Assembly: GCA_043784065.1 (NCBI GenBank)
Contig: JAYVYR010000281.1
Coordinates: 1 to 5,827 of the forward strand
Direction: 5' to 3'
Length of the DNA stretch: 5,827 nt
Source of the DNA: Bog-756 sp043784065
GTDB lineage: Bacteria > Actinomycetota > Acidimicrobiia > Acidimicrobiales > RAAP-2
Part shown: piece after piece, positions 1 to 5,827 of the stretch
Layout of the letters: every line of letters starts with the position of its first letter
Position numbering within the stretch: the first letter of the stretch is position 1
Program-made: the position numbers and the translations under genes
The notes under the pieces: model-generated
Told to the model about the DNA's origin: nothing
Seen by the model: the letters and a program-made list of their open reading frames with translations, nothing else
The model's database searches: none

Positions 1-3
1 AGC

Positions 4-579
4 CTACGCCCGGCGCTCGACATCGATCTCCGGGGCCAGCGAGTCCTCGATAGCGGCCAACCGCTCGGCGTAGGCCCCGGTTACAATGTCCCGGACCCAC
101 ATGATCAATGCATCGCCGCCTTCGGCGTAATAGTTCGGCCGCACACCGACCGGAGCCATTCCGAACCGTCGATACAGGGCCTGGGCCGGCTCGTTGCCCA
201 CCGCCACCTCGAGGGTCAGGTGGACGGAGCCCCGGGCCAGGGCGGTGCGCACCAGATCGACCATGAGCACGGTGCCGAGCCGCCGACCCACCCAGGCCGG
301 GGACACGGCAATGTTATTGATGTGCGCCTCATCGTCGACAGACATCTGGCCGGCATAGCCCACCAGCTCGGCGCCCAACCAGGCTGCCCGATACGCCCGC
401 GATGTTCGCTGGGCCAGCTCTTCTTCGAACAGGCGCTTCGACCATGGCTCGTCAAAGACCTCCTCTTCGATCCGCAGCACAGACTTCAGGTCACGGCTTC
501 GCAGCGGGGCCATCACCACGCGAAGCTGCCCGCCTCCAACCGGTTCGTCAACGGCAGGCAGGCCGGGAGGCACGATCAC
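4..579 (-). CDS. rimI: RimI-type GNAT N-terminal acetyltransferase
   Basis: This 191-residue protein is a GNAT-fold acetyltransferase. By family it should move an acetyl group from acetyl-CoA to a protein N-terminus (RimI acts on ribosomal protein bS18 in E. coli). Visible features are IEEEVFDEPWS (38-48), the central strand AHINNIAVSP (85-94), an acetyl-CoA loop VGRRLG (97-102), EVAVGNEPAQALYRRFGM (124-141) and RPNYYAEGGDALIMW (147-161). The last motif, with its YY pair, is typical of RimI rather than of GNATs in general. The loop departs from the usual R/Q-x-x-G-x-G/A: V and R stand where R/Q and the first G are expected. The GTG start at 577-579 overlaps the tsaB stop by four bases. The GNAT domain begins only near residue 20, so an internal start (GTG 517-519, GTG 514-516 or ATG 511-513) is a real alternative. 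The stop is TAG at 4-6. Identity as RimI is strong; the actual substrate is inferred. Confidence 0.9.
   Translation of the reverse strand: MIVPPGLPAVDEPVGGGQLRVVMAPLRSRDLKSVLRIEEEVFDEPWSKRLFEEELAQRTSRAYRAAWLGAELVGYAGQMSVDDEAHINNIAVSPAWVGRRLGTVLMVDLVRTALARGSVHLTLEVAVGNEPAQALYRRFGMAPVGVRPNYYAEGGDALIMWVRDIVTGAYAERLAAIEDSLAPEIDVERRA
576..579 (-). other. GTGA stop/start overlap, tsaB to rimI
   Basis: The TGA stop of tsaB (576-578) shares bases with the GTG start of rimI (577-579). No clear Shine-Dalgarno sequence lies just upstream, so re-initiation by the ribosome finishing tsaB is the likely way rimI is translated. That mechanism is inferred from the overlap. If rimI really starts further in, this site would be only the tsaB stop. 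Confidence 0.6.
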
Positions 580-1358
580 GCCGCGTCAGTGGGCCGCAGT
601 GGCGCTATTCGCTGGGGGGCACGCTCCTCCCAGTTGATCTTGGCGTCGGCGTGGCGGCGATAGTCGGGTACTACGTCGTCGGCAGCACGGGGCACGCCCC
701 CCTCGGCAAGTCGCCGGGCGGCCAGACGGACCAGCACAGCCGGCGAAGGGGCGGACACCGTTCCGGCCAGCCCCAAGTCGAGCCCGGCTCGAGGAGCCAG
801 CAGTTCCATGAAGCGGACAGCGCCGTCACCCACCACCAGCAGTGGTCCGTCGACCGCCAGATCGTCCAGCCACGCCGCAAGGTCGTCGGGGGACAGCGCC
901 TCGGAGCGATCATTGCGTACCGCGGCCGGATCGGGGTCGTCCCCGGTTCCCGACATCGTGAAGTCGTAGGCGGCAGCGAACACCTCGCCTCGTCGGGCGT
1001 CGACGACGCACACCACCCGGGCGGCTCTGTGCGCACCGGCCGCCTGGCGGGCGCCAGCGGCCAGTACGTCGAGGCTGGTCACCCCGATGATGCCGAGGCC
1101 GAGGGCCTGGCCGAGGGCCTTGGCCGTGGCCACCCCCACCCGTAATCCGGTAAACAGTCCAGGCCCTAGGTCGACGGCCAGTGCGTCGAGGTCATGGAGT
1201 GTGCAGCCGGCTAGAGCGCAGACCTCATCGATGGCCGGGGCCAGCAGCTCGGCATGGGCCCGCCCCCCGAGGTGAGACCGTTCGACCACGCTCCCGTCGT
1301 CGGCCAGGACGGCCGCTCCCACCAGGCCGGTGGCCGTCTCGACGGCGAGCAGCTTCAC
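576..1358 (-). CDS. tsaB: TsaB, t6A tRNA modification complex subunit
   Basis: This 260-residue protein is TsaB, an inactive ASKHA-fold paralogue of TsaD. It dimerises with TsaD to make N6-threonylcarbamoyladenosine at position 37 of ANN-decoding tRNAs in the cytoplasm. Visible marks are the N-terminal strand KLLAVETATG (2-11), HAELLAPAIDEV (35-46), the family signature DLGPGLFTGLRVGVATAK (63-80) and VVCVVDARRGEVFAAAYD (115-132). The usual form of the signature is GPGSFTGLR; here S is L. The C-terminal part (about 135-260) is less conserved but ends in PDYRRHADAKINW (231-243), like actinobacterial TsaB proteins. GTG at 1356-1358 is chosen because it places the conserved first strand at residue 2 and overlaps the tsaE stop. 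A GGTGA, which can pair with the 16S tail, lies 4 bases upstream. A longer reading from 1415 would add 19 residues unlike the family. Confidence 0.94.
   Translation of the reverse strand: MKLLAVETATGLVGAAVLADDGSVVERSHLGGRAHAELLAPAIDEVCALAGCTLHDLDALAVDLGPGLFTGLRVGVATAKALGQALGLGIIGVTSLDVLAAGARQAAGAHRAARVVCVVDARRGEVFAAAYDFTMSGTGDDPDPAAVRNDRSEALSPDDLAAWLDDLAVDGPLLVVGDGAVRFMELLAPRAGLDLGLAGTVSAPSPAVLVRLAARRLAEGGVPRAADDVVPDYRRHADAKINWEERAPQRIAPLRPTDAA
1355..1358 (-). other. GTGA stop/start overlap, tsaE to tsaB
   Basis: The tsaE stop TGA (1355-1357) overlaps the tsaB start GTG (1356-1358). Unlike the other overlaps, this one has a weak ribosome binding site, GGTGA, ending four bases before the GTG. 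Translation may therefore combine coupling with direct initiation. Confidence 0.75.
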
Positions 1359-1870
1359 GGCGTCACCGTCCACGGGTCGAGGGTCGCCACCAACGCGTCC
1401 CAGCGGACCTCCCACGACGACCCGGCCGCCGTGGCCGCAATGGTGCGGCTGGATTCGTTATCGGGGTCGGCCGCCAGCAGCAACGAGAGGGCTCCGGCAC
1501 CCAGCACGGGCTCGGCGGCATCCCCCCATTCGACCAGGGCCACGCCGCCATCCTCCACCAGTTGGCCCAGACCGAGGTCGGCGATCTCACCGAGGTGGTC
1601 GAGCCGGTAGACGTCGGCATGGAACAGTGTCCGTATACCGGTCGAACTGATCGGCACCTCATACTGGCGGACGAGGGTGAACGTCGGGCTGGTGACCGGC
1701 TCCAGGACTCCAAGCGCCCGGCCGAAGCCTTGGGCGAAGGTGGTCTTCCCGGCCCCGAGGTCGCCCGACAGCAGCAGCACGTCGCCCGGCACGCACAACG
1801 CGGCCACTGCTGCAGCCATCTCACGGGTGGCCGTGGCCGAGGAAGTGGCGAACACGACCGGAGCGGTCAC
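1355..1870 (-). CDS. tsaE: TsaE, ATPase of the t6A tRNA modification system
   Basis: This 171-residue P-loop protein matches TsaE, the small ATPase that works with the TsaB-TsaD complex to allow repeated rounds of t6A37 synthesis on tRNA. Seen in order are the Walker A motif GDLGAGKTT (36-44), VTSPTFTLVRQYE (59-71, the family's switch-like SPTF motif), HADVYRL (84-90) and ALVEWGDA (111-118), which resembles the usual Walker B-like VEWxE/D segment. Length is close to the family norm of about 150-170 residues, with a longer and poorly conserved tail after residue 125. The GTG start at 1868-1870 overlaps the nnrD stop and puts Walker A at the expected distance from the N-terminus. No good Shine-Dalgarno sequence is visible. 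The gene sits directly before tsaB, its functional partner. Confidence 0.95.
   Translation of the reverse strand: MTAPVVFATSSATATREMAAAVAALCVPGDVLLLSGDLGAGKTTFAQGFGRALGVLEPVTSPTFTLVRQYEVPISSTGIRTLFHADVYRLDHLGEIADLGLGQLVEDGGVALVEWGDAAEPVLGAGALSLLLAADPDNESSRTIAATAAGSSWEVRWDALVATLDPWTVTP
1867..1870 (-). other. GTGA stop/start overlap, nnrD to tsaE
   Basis: The TGA stop of nnrD (1867-1869) overlaps the GTG start of tsaE (1868-1870). The preceding 20 bases hold no Shine-Dalgarno match, which suggests that tsaE is translated by coupling to nnrD. Confidence 0.75.
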
Positions 1871-3288
1871 GATGTCAGACCCATCAAGCGTCCGGCCTGC
1901 ACCGGTTTAGCCTGCATCTGGACCGGCCCCGTGGCATCCAGCACCCGAGCCACAAGCTGTGGCAGGTCGCCGGCCACCAGGCCCGACCGGTGACCGAGCG
2001 CGCCGGCGCGGCCGTGGAGGTGGGCGCCGAGGGCGGCCGCCTCCAGCGCCGGAACACCCCGGGCCAGCAGAGCGCCGATGATGCCGGATAGGACGTCGCC
2101 CGTGCCGGCGGTGGCTAGTGACGGAGTGCCGGCCCGGGCCAGAAGGACACGGCCCGACGGATCGGCCACCGCCGTAGTGGCGCCCTTCAACAGGGCAACG
2201 GCGCCCGAGGCGGCAGCCAGACGTCGGGCAGCCTCGATGCGGTCGGGACCGGGGGCGCAACCCATCAGCCGGGCGTACTCGCCGTCATGGGGAGTCAGTA
2301 CCACCGGCGACCGGGCCGACAGCATGCCTTCGATCCGACCGAGAGCGTTGAGGCCGTCTGCGTCGACGACTACGGGCACGGGCGACGAGGCGACGAGGCC
2401 GCGGACATCGACTTCAGTCTCTTCGGCCCGACCGAGTCCGGGACCGACTATGACGGCGTGGCAACGGTCGCTCACCTGAAGGGCCGCCTCGACCCAACCA
2501 CTTGTCGGCAGGGCGATACCCACAGCCTCGCCGGCCGGCAGATCGGAGGGATCGCCGCCCGGCACGCCCAGCCGGACCATACCGGCGCCGGCCCGGTAGG
2601 CGGCCCGGGCCGACAGCGCAGCGGCCCCGGTCATGCCCGGCGATCCTGCTACGACCAGCACGGCGGCAACCCACTTGTTGCCGCCGGGATCTCGCGCCGG
2701 AACCAGGGCGGCTACGTCGCCATCGTCGACCACGGCCACGTTGAACCCGTCAACGGCCAACCCGATGTCGATCACGTGCACCTTGCCGGCCAGTGCGACC
2801 CCGTCACTCTGGACGAGGCCGGGCTTGAGAGCGACGAACGTGACGGTGACGTCGGCCGTCAGTACTGCACCGGAGGCCCGACCGGTATCCCCGTCCACAC
2901 CCGACGGGATGTCGACAGCCAGAACCGGAATACCGTCGGCCAACTGAGGGGCTGCAGAGGTACCGCGGAAGCCGGTGCCGTAGGCGGCGTCGACCACCAG
3001 GTGCACCCTAGGACCCGTGAAACCGATGGCACCTACCTCGTCGGCAGCCACCACGGAGACGCGCACGCCACGACGGGCCAGCAGACGGGCCGCCACCTTG
3101 CCGTCGGCCCCGTTGTTGCCTTTGCCGCAGATCAACACGCACCGGCGGCCATAGGCGCCGCCCATCAGATCGAGGGCGGCCCCGGCAACTGCCGTGCCGG
3201 CCCGCTCCACCAATTCCTCGATCGGCCTGGTGGCCGACGCCCGGGCGTCGACCTCCTGCATCTGAGCGATGGTCAGGACGGGCTGCAC
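1867..3288 (-). CDS. nnrD: Bifunctional NAD(P)HX epimerase / ADP-dependent dehydratase
   Basis: This 473-residue two-domain enzyme repairs hydrated NADH and NADPH. The N-terminal YjeF_N domain (about 1-200) epimerises R- and S-NAD(P)HX. The C-terminal ribokinase-like domain (about 200-455) dehydrates the S form, using ADP or ATP by family. Epimerase marks are VLICGKGNNGADGKVAARLL (51-70), DAAYGTGFRG (100-109), AVDIPSGVDGDTG (124-136) and FVALKPGL (151-158). Dehydratase marks are VVAGSPGMTGAAALSARAA (212-230), VGPGLGR (281-287), VVVDADGLNALG (306-317), LTPHDGEYARLMG (331-343), LLKGATT (366-372) and LATAGTGDVLSG (391-402), where D398 is the likely catalytic base. Oddities: GNNGADG replaces the usual GNNGGDG, and the second domain opens with NKWVAAV rather than the common HKGxxG. 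The length fits the bifunctional form. The GTG start at 3286-3288 comes nine bases after the acpS stop, with no clear ribosome binding site. Confidence 0.95.
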   Translation of the reverse strand: MQPVLTIAQMQEVDARASATRPIEELVERAGTAVAGAALDLMGGAYGRRCVLICGKGNNGADGKVAARLLARRGVRVSVVAADEVGAIGFTGPRVHLVVDAAYGTGFRGTSAAPQLADGIPVLAVDIPSGVDGDTGRASGAVLTADVTVTFVALKPGLVQSDGVALAGKVHVIDIGLAVDGFNVAVVDDGDVAALVPARDPGGNKWVAAVLVVAGSPGMTGAAALSARAAYRAGAGMVRLGVPGGDPSDLPAGEAVGIALPTSGWVEAALQVSDRCHAVIVGPGLGRAEETEVDVRGLVASSPVPVVVDADGLNALGRIEGMLSARSPVVLTPHDGEYARLMGCAPGPDRIEAARRLAAASGAVALLKGATTAVADPSGRVLLARAGTPSLATAGTGDVLSGIIGALLARGVPALEAAALGAHLHGRAGALGHRSGLVAGDLPQLVARVLDATGPVQMQAKPVQAGRLMGLTS

Positions 3289-3297
3289 AGCACGAAC

Positions 3298-3780
3298 TTA
3301 ACGACCCGGTCGGCCGTCATGTGACAACCCGTCGGCCACCACCGCGGCAAGCGCCAGTGAGTCGGTGTGGGTCAGGGACAGGTGCCAGCAGACCACACCG
3401 GCGACATGGGCCAGATCGGCTGCCCCTCGGTGGAGCGCCAGCCGGGGGGCGTCGAGGCCGTCCCGGACTACCTCGACGTCGTGGAACCCGAACGCCCCGA
3501 GGCCGATGCCGAGCGCCTTCATGACGGCCTCTTTGGTGGCGAAGCGGGTGGCCAGCCGGGGGACCGGATCGGAGGCGTGGCCCGCATAGGCCAGTTCGCC
3601 GGGGGTGAAGAGTCGCTCGGCCAAGTGGCGACGCCGAGCCAGCATGGCCCGCAGCCGGTCGATGTCGACGGCGTCGATGCCCACGCCGACCACGGTTCCC
3701 GCCACCAGACCCAGCGACATCATGCCGGCCAACTGCTCGGTCGCCCCGGCGGCCAGTTCGGCGGCGGGCACCCGACTCAC
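3298..3780 (-). CDS. acpS: Holo-[acyl-carrier-protein] synthase
   Basis: This is an AcpS-type phosphopantetheinyl transferase, which moves 4'-phosphopantetheine from coenzyme A onto a serine of acyl carrier protein and so activates fatty acid synthesis. Read from GTG at 3778-3780 it has 160 residues. Visible motifs are VVGVGIDAVDIDR (30-42), RFATKEAVMKALGIG (79-93) and WHLSLTHTDSLALAAVVA (132-149). D36 and E84 correspond to the Mg2+-binding Asp and Glu of the family. The start is uncertain. The core begins near residue 30, and ATG 3721-3723 (141 residues) or GTG 3691-3693 (131 residues, closest to the usual 120-130) are alternatives. I prefer 3780 because it forms the same GTGA overlap as three other junctions. 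The 29 extra codons also keep a strong G/C third-base bias: by my count, 25 of 29 end in G or C. The TAA stop lies nine bases before nnrD. Confidence 0.88.
   Translation of the reverse strand: MSRVPAAELAAGATEQLAGMMSLGLVAGTVVGVGIDAVDIDRLRAMLARRRHLAERLFTPGELAYAGHASDPVPRLATRFATKEAVMKALGIGLGAFGFHDVEVVRDGLDAPRLALHRGAADLAHVAGVVCWHLSLTHTDSLALAAVVADGLSHDGRPGR
3777..3780 (-). other. GTGA stop/start overlap, glmS to acpS
   Basis: The TGA stop of glmS (3777-3779) overlaps a GTG (3778-3780) in the acpS frame. It matches the junction type used at three other places in this operon, which is the main reason to read acpS from here. If acpS starts at the inner ATG or GTG, the two genes would instead be separated by 53 or 83 bases. 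Confidence 0.55.
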
Positions 3781-5654
3781 TCGACGGTTACCGTCTTGGC
3801 CAGATTGCGGGGTCGGTCCACGTCGAGACCGTGGAGGCGGGCCATCGAGTGAGCGAACATCTGGAGTGGCACGACGTCGATGACCGGCGCGAACCAGTGC
3901 TCGGTGGACGGCACCCACAGCACGTCGTCGGCGTGGCGGGCCGTCTCTTCGTCGCCATCGTTGGCCACCAGGACCACCGACGCGCCACGGCTGGTGACCT
4001 CGGCGATGTTGGCGATCATCTTCTCCCACACCGGGGTGCGGGTGGCAACGCCGACCACAACGGTGCCTGGCTCGACAAGGGCGATGGGGCCGTGTTTCAG
4101 TTCGCCGGCTGGGAATCCTTCCGCGCGGAGGTAGGAGAGCTCCTTCAGCTTGAGCGCTCCCTCGAGGGCCACGGGGTAGCCCACGTGGCGTCCGAGGAAG
4201 ATGAACGCCGGCGAATCCTTGTACCTCTCCGCCACAGCATGAACGGCGGTGGCCCGCTCCATGGCCTGGGCCACCTTGTCGGGTAGCGAACCCATGGCGG
4301 CCAGCAGTCCTCGGGCATCGGCCGGCGAGAGGGTCTCACGGACCTGGGCCAGGTAGAGGGCCAGGATCTCCAGGGCGGTGATTTGGGCGAGATGGGTCTT
4401 GGTGGACGCCACCCCGATTTCCGGGCCGGCCCGGGTGTAGAGCACGGCGTCGGCACTCCGAGCCATGGACGAGTCGACCACGTTGGTGATCACCAGAACC
4501 TTCGCCCCCAGCACCTTCGCTTCGCCGATCGCCTGGAGGGTGTCGACGGTCTCACCCGACTGGCTCACCCCGATGATCAGGGTGTGCTCGTCCACCACCG
4601 GGTTCCGGTACCGGAACTCGGAGGCGATGTCGATCTCGACAGGAAGGCGGGCCCAGTGTTCGATGGCGTACTTGGCCATGAGGCCGGCGTGGTAGCTCGA
4701 ACCGCAGGCCACCACGAAGATTTTGGTGATGGCACGGAATTCCAGGTTGGTGAGGTGGACCTCGTCGAGGACCAGGGTTCCGTCGGGCAGCACGCGATCG
4801 AGCAGCGTGTCGGCCACGGCCTTGGGTTGCTCATGCATCTCCTTGGACATGAAATCGTCGAAGCCGTCCTTGCGGGCTGCATCGAGGTCCCAGTCGACGT
4901 GCAGCGGGGCCGGCTCGACCGGCTCGCCGTCGATCGTTGTCACCGAGATCGACCCGGGGCGCAACTCGGCCACTTGGTCGTCATCGAGGATGAAGAAGTC
5001 GTGGGTGAGGCCGAGGATGGCCGGAACGTCCGATGCCAAAAAGGCAGCCCCGTCGGTAACCCCCATGATGAGCGGCGAGACCCTGCGAGCGGCCACGATG
5101 ACGTCCGGCTCACGGGCGTGGACCACGGCAAGGGCGAATGCACCACGGACCCGGCCCAGGGCGGCCCTTACGGCACCGGTGAGGGCCTCGCTGGGGTAGG
5201 CGGCCAGGTGGGACTCGATGAGATGAGCCAGCACTTCGGTGTCTGTCTCCGACTCCAGTCGGTGACCGTCGGCGATGAGCTCGTCGGACAGCTCGACGTG
5301 GTTCTCGATGATGCCGTTGTGCACCAGGGCCAGGTCGCCCGTGCAATCCGTGTGGGGGTGGGCGTTGCTCTCACTCGGCCGGCCGTGGGTGGCCCAACGG
5401 GTATGGCCGATGCCGGCCGACGGATGCGTCGGTGCACCGTCGGTCCGCTTGACCAGGTCGTCGAGCGATCGGGTGCCGTTCGCCGCCCGGACCCGCCAGA
5501 TGCCGTCCGATACCGAAGGCCCGACCAGGGCCAGCCCCGCCGAGTCATAGCCGCGGTACTCCAGGCGGGCCAGACCTTCGACCAGAACTTCGAGGACGGA
5601 CTCGTCGCCAACGCCTGACTGTGAGCCCCTGGTAATGCCGATGATGCCGCACAT
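3777..5654 (-). CDS. glmS: Glucosamine-6-phosphate synthase (glutamine-hydrolysing)
   Basis: This 625-residue enzyme makes glucosamine-6-phosphate from fructose-6-phosphate and glutamine, the first committed step toward UDP-GlcNAc and peptidoglycan. The N-terminal class II glutamine amidotransferase domain (about 1-230) starts MCGIIG; Cys2 is the nucleophile once Met is removed. Other marks there are LEYRGYDSAG (31-40), GIGHTRWATHG (81-91) and ALVHNGIIENH (109-119). Two SIS sugar-isomerase domains follow (about 290-440 and 460-610), with VACGSSYHAG (315-324), SQSGETVDTL (364-373), GPEIGVASTKTHLAQ (410-424), ALEGALKLKELSY (496-508) and GELKHGPIALVE (517-528), ending LAKTVTVE. E505, H521 and K620 align with E. 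coli E488, H504 and K603, so the active site looks complete. Length is slightly above the E. coli enzyme (609). The ATG at 5652-5654 is fixed by the need for Cys at position 2. Confidence 0.98.
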   Translation of the reverse strand: MCGIIGITRGSQSGVGDESVLEVLVEGLARLEYRGYDSAGLALVGPSVSDGIWRVRAANGTRSLDDLVKRTDGAPTHPSAGIGHTRWATHGRPSESNAHPHTDCTGDLALVHNGIIENHVELSDELIADGHRLESETDTEVLAHLIESHLAAYPSEALTGAVRAALGRVRGAFALAVVHAREPDVIVAARRVSPLIMGVTDGAAFLASDVPAILGLTHDFFILDDDQVAELRPGSISVTTIDGEPVEPAPLHVDWDLDAARKDGFDDFMSKEMHEQPKAVADTLLDRVLPDGTLVLDEVHLTNLEFRAITKIFVVACGSSYHAGLMAKYAIEHWARLPVEIDIASEFRYRNPVVDEHTLIIGVSQSGETVDTLQAIGEAKVLGAKVLVITNVVDSSMARSADAVLYTRAGPEIGVASTKTHLAQITALEILALYLAQVRETLSPADARGLLAAMGSLPDKVAQAMERATAVHAVAERYKDSPAFIFLGRHVGYPVALEGALKLKELSYLRAEGFPAGELKHGPIALVEPGTVVVGVATRTPVWEKMIANIAEVTSRGASVVLVANDGDEETARHADDVLWVPSTEHWFAPVIDVVPLQMFAHSMARLHGLDVDRPRNLAKTVTVE

Positions 5655-5759
5655 GACTTCTTACGCTACCCGCCAGACGTACCCTCGGGAGTGGCCCCAA
5701 ACGACGCAGATGCCCACCACGATGCGACGCCGAGGTGAATACTGGTCGTTGGTTCGGCC
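5655..5759 (-). other. Intergenic gap upstream of glmS
   Basis: This 105-base gap separates the upstream gene's stop from glmS. Apart from the candidate -10 box I see no convincing stem-loop with a T-tract, no tRNA and no small gene. It is too short and lacks the expected structure for a glmS ribozyme. It is the only sizeable non-coding stretch in the window and so the natural place for the operon promoter. Confidence 0.6.
5663..5668 (-). promoter_or_regulatory. Candidate -10 box for leaderless glmS transcript
   Basis: On the minus strand these bases read TAGCGT, matching the TAnnnT core of actinobacterial -10 elements. Exactly eight bases separate the box from the A of the glmS ATG, so a transcript starting at the usual distance would begin at or next to the start codon. 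There is no convincing -35 hexamer 16-19 bases upstream. The upstream bases AAGAAG sit too close to the ATG to be a good ribosome binding site. This is an inference from spacing and motif only. Confidence 0.4.
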
Positions 5760-5827
5760 TCAGACGGCGGCGTCGAGTCCCACACCTAAGGCGTCAGCTT
5801 CGGCGGCCATTCGAGCCTCGTCCCGGG
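5760..5827 (-). CDS. C-terminal end of an upstream gene, possibly glmM (partial)
   Basis: One minus-strand frame stays open from the window edge to a TGA at 5760-5762, giving 21 residues that end ADALGVGLDAAV. The piece is alanine- and acid-rich and could be a final helix. It is too short to recognise by sequence. Phosphoglucosamine mutase (GlmM), which acts on the product of GlmS, often lies just upstream of glmS in actinobacteria and is the best guess by position. No GlmM motif is inside the window. Any other protein ending in a helix would fit equally well, and the reading frame itself is supported only by the open stretch and its G/C-rich third positions. Confidence 0.45.
   Translation of the reverse strand, partial: RDEARMAAEADALGVGLDAAV

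Noticed and set aside
3300..3312. Near-palindrome CGACCCGGTCG at the acpS end, considered as a terminator
   Set aside because: It has a one-base centre and no T-tract, and lies within the last acpS codons just before nnrD, so it is most likely chance in GC-rich DNA.
2287..3324. Long plus-strand open frame (345 codons) opposite nnrD
   Set aside because: It lies entirely opposite a clearly recognised gene, its translation is low-complexity with no known motif, and GC-rich genes routinely leave such antisense frames open.
3783..3795. Inverted repeat GACGGTTACCGTC at the end of glmS, considered as a terminator or attenuator
   Set aside because: It encodes the conserved TVTV end of GlmS, the stem is only five base pairs with a three-base loop, no T-tract follows, and transcription must continue into acpS.
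3781..4029. Upstream extension of the acpS frame into glmS (would give 243 residues)
   Set aside because: The added residues are Arg/Gly-rich out-of-frame translation of the conserved GlmS C-terminus, so they are not a real domain.
4383..5618. Long plus-strand open frame (411 codons) opposite glmS
   Set aside because: It is antisense to the conserved GlmS coding sequence. Its Gly/His/Asp/Val-rich product mirrors the codon bias of the opposite strand and shows no domain.
5655..5759. glmS ribozyme or other riboswitch ahead of glmS
   Set aside because: The gap is 105 bases and shows no recognisable ribozyme core. This ribozyme is known mainly from Firmicutes and is larger than the space available.

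Overview
The window is a GC-rich, tightly packed run of housekeeping genes, all on the minus strand. High GC, strong G/C bias at third codon positions, frequent GTG starts and the gene order glmS-acpS-nnrD-tsaE-tsaB-rimI all point to an actinobacterium. A lineage such as Acidimicrobiia is possible but cannot be proven from sequence alone. There is no sign of mobile DNA, RNA genes, CRISPR or foreign sequence.

Layout, read right to left in the direction of transcription. Positions 5827-5760 hold the last 21 codons of an upstream gene, possibly glmM by context. A 105-base gap (5759-5655) follows, with a candidate -10 box placed so that the glmS transcript could be leaderless. Then come glmS (glucosamine-6-phosphate synthase), acpS (holo-ACP synthase), nnrD (bifunctional NAD(P)HX epimerase/dehydratase), tsaE and tsaB (tRNA t6A synthesis) and rimI (N-acetyltransferase). 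RimI ends three bases before the window edge. In related genomes tsaD usually follows, but it is not visible here.

The genes from glmS to rimI look like one operon. Four of the five junctions are the same 4-base GTGA overlap; the fifth (acpS-nnrD) is a 9-base gap. All five genes after glmS are read here from GTG, mostly without a clear ribosome binding site, which suggests translational coupling. The operon combines cell-wall amino-sugar supply (GlmS), activation of acyl carrier protein (AcpS), repair of damaged nicotinamide cofactors (NnrD) and the t6A37 tRNA modification (TsaE, TsaB, with TsaD expected next). RimI commonly travels with the t6A genes.

I found no undescribed system. The points worth a second look are the uniform GTGA junctions, the leaderless-promoter candidate, the uncertain starts of acpS and rimI, a few departures from family motifs, and the absence of alr, which in mycobacteria lies between nnrD and tsaE.
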